From an uncultured Bacteroides sp. (GTDB lineage: Bacteria; Bacteroidota; Bacteroidia; Bacteroidales; Bacteroidaceae): a DNA stretch of 8,387 nucleotides. Under the pieces are notes generated by a model. It was not told the DNA's origin and did not search any database. It saw only the letters and a program-made list of their open reading frames with translations. Below are positions 1 through 5,334 of this stretch, piece after piece. Location: NCBI RefSeq assembly GCF_958445495.1, contig NZ_CAUCSQ010000088.1, positions 1-8,387 of the forward strand, read 5' to 3'. Made by a program: the position numbers and the translations under genes. Position 1 is the stretch's first letter. Each line of letters starts with the position of its first letter.

Positions 1-341
1 AAGAAGAAGAAGAAAAGAAAGAAGAAGACAACGTGGAAAATAATCTGGCAGTTGAAAAGTCTGCAGTTATAGAAGATGAGCTTAAACCCAAAGTATTGGG
101 AGAAAGCATAAAGTTATCTGCCGGAGGACTGCGCCGTTCTATCAGTTTGAATGATTCGTTCCGTTTCTCACGTGAGTTATTTGGAGGAGATACAAGTTTG
201 ATGAATCGGGTTATCGAACAAATATCGGTAATGAGCTCCTATAAGACCGCCGTTGCGTTTCTTTCTTCTAAAATTAATGTGAATGAAGAAAATGACGCGG
301 TGAATGATTTTCTGGAGTTGTTAAGGAAATATTTTAATTAA
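1..341 (+). CDS. Conserved Bacteroidota protein of unknown function, C-terminal part (5' end outside window)
   Basis: The reading frame is already open at the left edge and ends at the TAA at 339-341, so this is the C-terminal part of a longer protein, about 112 visible residues. A GTG at 33 could serve as a start, but the codons before it continue in frame as a Glu/Lys run (EEEEKKEEDN), which looks like a charged linker rather than leader DNA; I therefore treat the gene as partial. After the linker comes a compact, probably helical domain with the stretch NDSFRFSRELFGGD, then amphipathic helices ending in LLRKYFN. From memory, Bacteroidota proteins carry similar 'ND-F-F-RELF' domains at their C-terminus, but no function is known to me. 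It shows no signal peptide or membrane segment in the visible part. Only 20 bp separate it from rsmI, suggesting co-transcription. Confidence 0.7.
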   Translation, partial: EEEEKKEEDNVENNLAVEKSAVIEDELKPKVLGESIKLSAGGLRRSISLNDSFRFSRELFGGDTSLMNRVIEQISVMSSYKTAVAFLSSKINVNEENDAVNDFLELLRKYFN

Positions 342-361
342 TTTAGTGTAGACGGGAATAT

Positions 362-1036
362 ATGGGAAAATTGTATGTAGTGCCTACGCCGGTGGGGAAT
401 TTGGAAGATATGACCTTTCGGGCTATTAAAGTTTTGAAAGAGGCCGATTTGATTTTGGCAGAGGACACACGTACTTCCGGTATCTTGCTGAAACATTTTG
501 AGATAAAAAATATAATGCAGTCTCACCATAAATTTAATGAACATAAAACGGTAGAGAGTGTTATTAACAGGATAAAGGCAGGTGAAACAATTGCGTTGAT
601 TTCTGATGCCGGAACGCCGGGAATTTCCGATCCCGGTTTTTTGGTCGTTCGTGAATGTGTGCGTAATGGGATTGAAGTGCAATGTTTGCCGGGGGCGACA
701 GCTTTTGTACCGGCACTTGTAGCGTCAGGACTACCGAATGAGAAGTTCTGTTTCGAAGGTTTCCTTCCACAGAAAAAAGGACGCCAGACACGTTTGAAAG
801 CATTGGCGGAAGAACGTCGTACCATGGTGTTTTACGAGTCTCCTCACCGGTTGTTGAAGACGCTCACCCAGTTTGCCGAATATTTCGGTGCGGAACGCCA
901 GGCAACGGTGTCGCGTGAAATATCCAAACTTCATGAAGAAACGATTCGCGGAAATTTAGGAGAACTGATAGAACATTTTACAGTTACCGAGCCGCGAGGC
1001 GAAATTGTGATAGTACTTGCAGGAATAGACAATTAA
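362..1036 (+). CDS. rsmI: 16S rRNA (cytidine-1402 2'-O)-methyltransferase RsmI
   Basis: This enzyme uses S-adenosylmethionine to methylate the 2'-OH of C1402 in the 16S rRNA decoding centre; it acts in the cytoplasm on the small ribosomal subunit. It belongs to the tetrapyrrole methylase-like fold. Family motifs are seen in order: VPTPVGNLEDMTFRA (residues 7-21), the AEDTR block (33-37), LISDAGTPGISDPG (79-92), CLPGATA (108-114), FEGFLP (131-136) and the YESPHR block (158-163). The ATG at 362 puts the first motif at the expected position close to the N-terminus; there is no clear Shine-Dalgarno sequence, as is common in Bacteroides. At 224 residues it is shorter than the E. coli protein (about 286), ending after the methylase fold and lacking the C-terminal helical extension. 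It lies 20 bp after the preceding gene and 35 bp before the lipoprotein gene. Assignment is firm; the exact target base is inferred from the family. Confidence 0.95.
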   Translation: MGKLYVVPTPVGNLEDMTFRAIKVLKEADLILAEDTRTSGILLKHFEIKNIMQSHHKFNEHKTVESVINRIKAGETIALISDAGTPGISDPGFLVVRECVRNGIEVQCLPGATAFVPALVASGLPNEKFCFEGFLPQKKGRQTRLKALAEERRTMVFYESPHRLLKTLTQFAEYFGAERQATVSREISKLHEETIRGNLGELIEHFTVTEPRGEIVIVLAGIDN

Positions 1037-1052
1037 AAATAACTTCATTTAA

Positions 1053-1072
1053 AAACGTAAAACGTAAACGTA
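1053..1072 (+). repeat. Three short AAACGTA repeats in the leader of the coiled-coil lipoprotein gene
   Basis: The unit AAACGTA occurs at 1053-1059, 1060-1066 and 1066-1072, the last copy sharing one base with the second and running into the ATG at 1072. The leader is A-rich and has no Shine-Dalgarno sequence. A-rich unstructured leaders are a known alternative for translation initiation in Bacteroidota. Whether the repetition itself matters is not shown; it could be chance in A-rich DNA. Confidence 0.4.
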
Positions 1073-1929
1073 TGAAAAAGTTAGCAGTTTTATTTGTGTG
1101 CGTAGCTATATTGGCTTCGTGTGATAGCTTTAAAGGAGGAAATAAAGACCTGAAAGCAGAAAATGACTCTTTATTGATGGAACTGAACCAGCGTAACGCT
1201 GAACTGGACGATATGATGGGAACTTTCAATGAAGTACAGGAAGGGTTCCGTAAAATCAATGCTGCAGAAAGCCGTGTGGATTTACAGCGTGGAACCATAA
1301 CTGAAAATTCAGCCAGCGCCAAGCAGCAGATAGCTTCCGACATTGAGTTTATTTCCAAACAGATGGAAGAAAACAAAGCCCAAATAGCCAAGTTGCAGGC
1401 CCAGTTAAAAAACAGCAAGTACAATTCTGCCCAGCTTAAAAAAGCGGTGGAAGCCTTGACAGCCGAACTGAATGCCAAGCAACAACGCATTGAAGAACTT
1501 CAATCGGAATTAGCCTCCAAAAATATTCGTATTCAGGAGTTGGATGCTGCTGTCAGCGACCTGTCTGCCGTTAAGGAAAGCCTGGTTGCGGAAAACGAAG
1601 CGAAAGCCAGGACAGTTGCCGAACAAGACAAGAGCCTGAATACGGCATGGTTTGTGTTCGGGACAAAATCGGAATTGAAAGCGCAGAAAATTCTTAAAAG
1701 CGGCGACGTGTTGAAGAGCGCTGATTTCAACAAAGACTATTTCACGCAGATTGATATTCGTACGACGAAAGAAATCAAGTTATATTCTAAACGTGCGGAG
1801 TTGTTGACAACTCATCCTTCCGGTTCTTATGAATTAGTGAAAGACGATAAAGGCCAACTGACTTTGAAGATTACAAATCCTGCTGAATTCTGGAGCATAT
1901 CCAGATACCTGGTTATTCAGGTAAAATAA
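1072..1929 (+). CDS. Coiled-coil lipoprotein, possibly a Cbp1-type collagen-binding glycoprotein
   Basis: The N-terminus is a lipoprotein signal peptide: MKK, a hydrophobic core, and a lipobox LASC with the lipidated cysteine at residue 17. The protein should therefore be anchored in the cell envelope. Residues about 26-185 are rich in Ala, Glu, Lys, Gln and Leu with heptad-like spacing (AQIAKLQAQL, QRIEELQSELASK), indicating a long coiled coil. Residues about 190-285 form a separate, mixed-composition C-terminal domain that begins TAWFVFGTKSELK and ends RYLVIQVK. One Bacteroides O-glycosylation motif, D-S-L, sits at residues 32-34 just after the anchor. The size (about 31 kDa) and architecture resemble what I recall of B. 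fragilis Cbp1, a conserved collagen-binding glycoprotein, but this is recollection, not a search result. The alternative is a structural envelope lipoprotein of unknown role. The ATG at 1072 is fixed by the signal peptide. It lies 35 bp after rsmI with no terminator between, and a hairpin terminator follows. Confidence 0.75.
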   Translation: MKKLAVLFVCVAILASCDSFKGGNKDLKAENDSLLMELNQRNAELDDMMGTFNEVQEGFRKINAAESRVDLQRGTITENSASAKQQIASDIEFISKQMEENKAQIAKLQAQLKNSKYNSAQLKKAVEALTAELNAKQQRIEELQSELASKNIRIQELDAAVSDLSAVKESLVAENEAKARTVAEQDKSLNTAWFVFGTKSELKAQKILKSGDVLKSADFNKDYFTQIDIRTTKEIKLYSKRAELLTTHPSGSYELVKDDKGQLTLKITNPAEFWSISRYLVIQVK

Positions 1930-1956
1930 GGTAAATACGCCTTTCTGGTCTGAATT

Positions 1957-2004
1957 GCCAATGTGCTGATTCCTGAATCCGAGAGATTAGCACATTGGCT
2001 TTTT
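1957..2004 (+). terminator. Rho-independent terminator after the coiled-coil lipoprotein gene
   Basis: The perfect 11-bp inverted repeat GCCAATGTGCT (1957-1967) and AGCACATTGGC (1989-1999) is followed directly by TTTTT (2000-2004). The stem can extend inward by three weaker pairs, leaving a loop of about 15 bases. It lies 27 bp after the lipoprotein stop codon and should end the transcript that reads through the first three genes. Confidence 0.88.
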
Positions 2005-2036
2005 AATTTCTTGATATAGACGATTACGATTTGCAG

Positions 2037-2729
2037 ATGAAATATAAAAATCTTTTTTTTGATTTGGATGACACGGTCTGGGCTTTTTCCCGTAATGCCC
2101 GTGAGACCTTTGAAGAAGTATATGGAAAATTGGGATTTGAACGCTATTTTGATTCATTCGAGCATTATTACGGGCTTTACCAACGGCGTAATACCGAACT
2201 CTGGCTTGAGTACGGCGAAGGGAAGATAACCAAAGACGAACTGAACCGCCAGCGTTTCTTTTTCCCTTTACAGGCGGTGGGAGTAGAGGACGAAACTTTA
2301 GCCAGGCGTTTCGCGGAAGAATTCTTCGCCGTCATTCCTACTAAAAGCGGGCTGATGCCTCATGTCAAAGAAGTATTGGAATATCTTGCCCCTAAATATA
2401 ATCTCTATATTCTGTCCAATGGCTTTCGGGAACTGCAATCGTGTAAAATGCGTTCGGCAGGAGTAGACACTTATTTTAAAAAAGTCATTCTTTCCGAAGA
2501 TATCGGCGTATTGAAACCCAGGCCGGAGATTTTCCATTTTGCTTTATCCGCCACTCAATCGGAATTGCGCGAGTCGTTGATGATTGGCGACAGTTGGGAA
2601 GCCGACATTGCCGGAGCTCATGGAGTAGGGATGCACCAGGCATTTTATGACGTAACCCAACGGACCTCATTTCCGTTTCATCCTACATACCATATTCATT
2701 CTTTGAAAGATTTAATGTATTTGTTGTAA
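2037..2729 (+). CDS. HAD-superfamily hydrolase, YjjG/YfnB-like nucleotidase or phosphatase
   Basis: This is a cytoplasmic phosphohydrolase of HAD subfamily IA. All four catalytic motifs are visible: motif I FFDLDDTVW, with nucleophile D9 and acid/base D11; motif II ILSNG (S127); motif III lysine K160 in VLKPRPEIF; and motif IV IGDSWEAD, with D185 and D190 as metal ligands. Residues about 15-95 form the helical cap. The overall pattern, including the W after DDT and the IGDS..AD block, fits the YjjG/YfnB group, whose E. coli member YjjG removes phosphate from (non-canonical) pyrimidine nucleoside monophosphates. The precise substrate here is inferred from that similarity. I chose the ATG at 2037 (230 residues); a TTG two codons upstream (2031) is also in frame but gives no conserved sequence. 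No signal peptide is present. It stands between a terminator and the marC promoter and may be transcribed alone; no convincing promoter was found for it. Confidence 0.88.
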   Translation: MKYKNLFFDLDDTVWAFSRNARETFEEVYGKLGFERYFDSFEHYYGLYQRRNTELWLEYGEGKITKDELNRQRFFFPLQAVGVEDETLARRFAEEFFAVIPTKSGLMPHVKEVLEYLAPKYNLYILSNGFRELQSCKMRSAGVDTYFKKVILSEDIGVLKPRPEIFHFALSATQSELRESLMIGDSWEADIAGAHGVGMHQAFYDVTQRTSFPFHPTYHIHSLKDLMYLL

Positions 2730-2755
2730 GTTCTGTGGATTAAGTCGTACTTTTG
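2723..2755 (+). promoter_or_regulatory. Bacteroides-type promoter for the marC gene
   Basis: TACTTTTG at 2748-2755 matches the Bacteroides -7 consensus TAnnTTTG exactly. GTTG at 2723-2726, 21 bases upstream, matches three of four bases of the -33 element TTTG. Transcription would start a few bases after 2755, giving a leader of roughly 25-30 bases to the ATG at 2788. The -33 element overlaps the end of the HAD gene. The call is by consensus only. Confidence 0.6.
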
Positions 2756-2787
2756 TGCTGTTTAATAAACGCATAAAAATACATAAT

Positions 2788-3450
2788 ATGATGGATAATA
2801 CACTTCTTCCGTTTGCTTTGCTTTGTTTTACCTCGTTCTTTACGTTGACCAATCCTTTAGGAACAATGCCTGTTTTTCTTACCATGACCCATGGAATGAC
2901 GGATGAAGAGCGTCAGTCCATTGTCCGCCGGGCTACTATTGTGTCGTTTATTACATTGATGGTCTTTGTTTTTGCCGGGCAGTTCCTGTTTAAATTCTTC
3001 GGCATCTCAACAAACGGTTTCCGTATTGCCGGTGGAGTCATCATCTTTAAAATAGGTTTTGATATGCTGCAAGCCCGTTATACACCGATGAAACTGAAAG
3101 ATGAAGAGATAAAAACCTATGCCGACGACATATCCATAACCCCTCTCGGCATACCGATGTTATGTGGTCCCGGAGCAATAGCCAATGCAATTGTTTTGAT
3201 GCAGGACACCCATAATTATGAAATGAAAGGCGTATTGATTGGAACTATCGCTTTGATTTATCTGCTCACTTTTTTTATTCTTCGCGCTTCCACGAAATTG
3301 GTAAAAGTCCTGGGTGAAACAGGTAATAATGTGATGATGCGTCTTATGGGATTGATTCTGATGGTGATAGCCGTAGAATGTTTCGTTAGCGGATTAAAGC
3401 CGATATTGGTAGATATAGTGAGAGAAGGAGCGGCAGGCATATTGAAATAA
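2788..3450 (+). CDS. MarC family integral membrane protein
   Basis: MarC (UPF0056) proteins are inner-membrane proteins with six predicted helices whose transport role remains unsettled; the original link to multiple antibiotic resistance in E. coli has been disputed. Family signatures seen here are TNPLGTMPVF (residues 21-30) in the first helix and the second half-repeat ITPLGIPMLCGPGAIANA (117-134). Hydrophobic segments lie at about 6-31, 47-71, 75-95, 118-139, 147-166 and 184-205, and the length of 220 residues is normal. I chose the ATG at 2788; the adjacent ATG at 2791 is equally possible. The in-frame GTG at 2755 would add 11 residues (charged, not conserved) but is the last base triplet region of a promoter, so it is rejected. 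No Shine-Dalgarno sequence is seen. The gene is followed by a strong hairpin terminator and faces susD tail to tail. Confidence 0.92.
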   Translation: MMDNTLLPFALLCFTSFFTLTNPLGTMPVFLTMTHGMTDEERQSIVRRATIVSFITLMVFVFAGQFLFKFFGISTNGFRIAGGVIIFKIGFDMLQARYTPMKLKDEEIKTYADDISITPLGIPMLCGPGAIANAIVLMQDTHNYEMKGVLIGTIALIYLLTFFILRASTKLVKVLGETGNNVMMRLMGLILMVIAVECFVSGLKPILVDIVREGAAGILK

Positions 3451-3464
3451 AGAATATAAAAAAC

Positions 3465-3588
3465 TCAAAATAAAAGATGAGGCAATCCTGTTTTTGATTT
3501 GTAAGCCGGGATGATGACAATCCCCTTGTTTCAGCCTGCATGATTGTAAATCAGGACTGGAACAAGGGGATTTTTTAAAGAAGCCTCA
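3465..3588 (-). terminator. Possible terminator for the susC-susD transcript (outer stem)
   Basis: TGAGGC (3478-3483) and GCCTCA (3583-3588) can pair around the strong inner hairpin at 3519-3572. Read on the minus strand, the closing arm is followed at once by TCTTTTATTTTG (3477 down to 3466), a U-rich tract. The outer stem is only six pairs (eight with a bulge), with about 100 bases enclosed, so this is a suggestion. It would place the end of the susD transcript about 260 bases past the stop codon. Confidence 0.35.
3519..3576 (+). terminator. Strong Rho-independent terminator after marC
   Basis: AATCCCCTTGTTTCAG (3519-3534) pairs with CTGGAACAAGGGGATT (3557-3572) over 16 positions with one G-U pair, and the run TTTTTT occupies 3571-3576. 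The 22-base loop can form a further small stem (CCTG with CAGG). The U-tract is on the plus strand, so it ends the marC transcript; the stem alone may also slow RNA polymerase coming from susD. Confidence 0.9.
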
Positions 3589-3589
3589 A

Positions 3590-3734
3590 TCAATCTAATA
3601 CCTGTCTCAATGACCGGAATCCGTTCGGAACATCTGCTTTGGCAGTAATCAGCCCCGTAATTCCACCTCCGTGTAATTTGAAGAAACTGTAATGGATTGA
3701 TTTTGAACCTTCTTTTATTGTTTGTGATGCAGGT
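3590..3734 (-). other. Region after susD, open in an alternative frame; possible gene remnant or long 3' UTR
   Basis: The 145 bases after the susD stop contain no recognised gene. However, one minus-strand frame, shifted relative to susD, stays open from inside the end of susD to a TGA at 3590-3592, and its last part reads like ordinary protein (KLHGGGITGLITAKADVPNG, then FRSLRQVLD). No start codon with a ribosome binding site lies in that frame after the susD stop. It could be the tail of a decayed gene, a repeated intergenic element, or chance. Nothing identifies it. Confidence 0.3.
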
Positions 3735-5321
3735 TTATCTGTTACCGCCTGCCCACCAGACATTTTCGCTGTACACATACTGTCCGTCACCGTATGCGTC
3801 TGCCACATTGGGATTGGCGGTAGTATCGTCAGCTCCGTAAGGGCAACGCAACGGGAATTTTCCCGGATTATCCAAGTCATAGAAATCATTTCCTTCTGCC
3901 TGCAGACGGCGCACGTCGTTGTAGGTTTCCGTAGATTCGCCGGAAGCACCCCATAATGCGATATATTTTTGAATCATGATTTCTTTCAAAGGTTCGGCAT
4001 CGAATAAAGGAGCAATCTTATTGTCAAAATAAGTAGCCGCCTCTTCGCTGCTTATAGCCTTTGAATCATTCGCCGTAATTTTATAACTGTCATTGTTCAA
4101 AGCAGCCTCGACACTTCTTTCCATATTCGCGAAGCCGGCGATAACAGCCTCCTTCAGAGCGGCTTTAACTTCATTGGCAGGTTTGTTTAAACGTTGAAGC
4201 GCTTCTGCTTTCAGGAATAACAGCTCATGATAACTCATAATCATAGTAGGAGCGGTTTGGGATAACCCGAAGATGGATACGTTATAGTATCTTTGCTTTT
4301 GAAGAGGTTCGCCGTTAGGAGCCATCAACTTATCTTCTGTAGCTTTTATTTGATTGCAACTGGCCGAACTTCCTGATACCACAAGCGCATCCACATAGGC
4401 ACGGTTCAGGCGCGGGTCATTGCGTTCATTCAATTTTTCCCACATACTTTTGCTGGCAGCCAGATATTCCCGGCTATCGAAGAAATCATAACCCGGATTA
4501 ATGTTTGACGCATCGTAAATTGCAAATGCCGCTTCGTCGTCAGTTCCGGTGAACGATTTGCCGATGTACTCCAGGATTTTATTCAAATCGGCGGTTTTAT
4601 CCGTTGACTTGTTGAGAAGGCGCATCGTATAACGTGCCTTTAAGCCGTAAGCCAGTTTGAGCCATTTGGCAGCATCGCCTTTATAAAGAAGATCCTGTGT
4701 AGAAGGACCGCCGGACAGATGATTGTCGCCTTGGGGCAAATCGGTTATCGCATCTTCCAGATATTGGAGGATACTCTTGTAAATCTCTTCCTGTTTATCG
4801 ATTTTGGGAGTCATAAATTGAGGCTTTCCGTTTTTTAAAGGAAGAGCAGCCTCGCTGAACGGGACATCGCCGAAGGCGTCTGTCAATAAAGCAGAGTTGA
4901 TTGCAGCCAATACCTCCCCCATTCCTTTAGTGGTGTAGTTGCCTGCCTGTGACCCGTTTTCAGAACATTTCTCGATGATGATACGCGCATTTTTCAGGTT
5001 AGAATACAGGTTTACCCACGTATTGTTGAAAGTAGTGGCAGAAGTCACTTCCGCCGCGCGTGTCTCAGCATTCCAGAGCTGGTTGTAGATTCCGACCTCG
5101 TGTTCGATGTAAGAAGACATATAAGAATTCAAATCGCCGCCTATGTTACTGAATGCGGTAGCCGTGATGACATCCGTCAGTATGAATTTGGCAGGTGCAT
5201 CCTGCGTGTGGTCGTTGTCTTTGTTTATTTCATCCATTTTGTCTTCAGAACAAGCGAACAGCGCACCTGCCAGTAACAAGACTGATGAATAGACCTTGAT
5301 TGTTTTATATATAGATTTCAT
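3735..5321 (-). CDS. SusD/RagB-family outer-membrane nutrient-binding lipoprotein
   Basis: SusD-like proteins are surface lipoproteins that bind the nutrient and act as a hinged lid over the SusC barrel. The N-terminus is a lipoprotein signal peptide with lipobox LFAC and lipidated C24, followed by SEDK, which fits the Bacteroides export signal (Ser plus acidic residues) that sends lipoproteins to the cell surface. Helical TPR-like segments of the family are clear: ALLTDAFGDVPFSEAALP (144-161) and YKGDAAKWLKLAYGLKARYT (213-232). The C-terminal helices contain EIMIQKYIALWG and the protein ends VWWAGGNR, an ending I associate with the SusD-like_2 group. At 528 residues the length is normal and the frame is intact. 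The ATG at 5321 lies 13 bp after susC with a good ribosome binding site. The ligand is unknown: members of such pairs bind glycans or oligopeptides, and no enzyme in the window points to either. Confidence 0.93.
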   Translation of the reverse strand: MKSIYKTIKVYSSVLLLAGALFACSEDKMDEINKDNDHTQDAPAKFILTDVITATAFSNIGGDLNSYMSSYIEHEVGIYNQLWNAETRAAEVTSATTFNNTWVNLYSNLKNARIIIEKCSENGSQAGNYTTKGMGEVLAAINSALLTDAFGDVPFSEAALPLKNGKPQFMTPKIDKQEEIYKSILQYLEDAITDLPQGDNHLSGGPSTQDLLYKGDAAKWLKLAYGLKARYTMRLLNKSTDKTADLNKILEYIGKSFTGTDDEAAFAIYDASNINPGYDFFDSREYLAASKSMWEKLNERNDPRLNRAYVDALVVSGSSASCNQIKATEDKLMAPNGEPLQKQRYYNVSIFGLSQTAPTMIMSYHELLFLKAEALQRLNKPANEVKAALKEAVIAGFANMERSVEAALNNDSYKITANDSKAISSEEAATYFDNKIAPLFDAEPLKEIMIQKYIALWGASGESTETYNDVRRLQAEGNDFYDLDNPGKFPLRCPYGADDTTANPNVADAYGDGQYVYSENVWWAGGNR

Positions 5322-5325
5322 ATTG

Positions 5326-5332
5326 TTTCCTT
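5326..5332 (-). promoter_or_regulatory. Ribosome binding site of susD
   Basis: AAGGAAA on the minus strand lies four bases before the susD ATG, with the AGGA core six bases away. It falls within the 13-bp gap after the susC stop and supports the ATG at 5321 and translation from a shared susC-susD message. It is the only clear Shine-Dalgarno sequence in the window. Confidence 0.6.
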
Positions 5333-5334
5333 AT

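Noticed and set aside
984..1490. 168-codon open frame on the minus strand across the end of rsmI and the start of the lipoprotein gene
   Set aside because: It lies antisense to two well-supported genes; its Ser/Leu/Phe-rich content is what antisense reading of the Glu/Lys-rich coiled coil produces.
2025..2033. TACGATTTG as a -7 element for the HAD gene
   Set aside because: It has three instead of two bases between TA and TTTG, no -33 match at the right distance, and would leave almost no leader before the ATG at 2037.
2755..2787. In-frame GTG giving marC an 11-residue N-terminal extension
   Set aside because: The GTG is formed by the last base of an exact -7 promoter element, the added residues are charged and unlike a MarC N-terminus, and an ATG pair at 2788/2791 fits the family length.
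3476..3524. Near-direct repeats GATGAGGCAATCC and GATGATGACAATCC as an attachment site or mobile-element scar
   Set aside because: The copies differ at several positions, are 35 bp apart, and there is no integrase or transposase; the sequence is better explained as terminator surroundings.
3729..3752. Inverted repeat GCAGG/CCTGC spanning the susD stop codon as a terminator
   Set aside because: Only five pairs with a 14-base loop and no U-tract on the minus strand.
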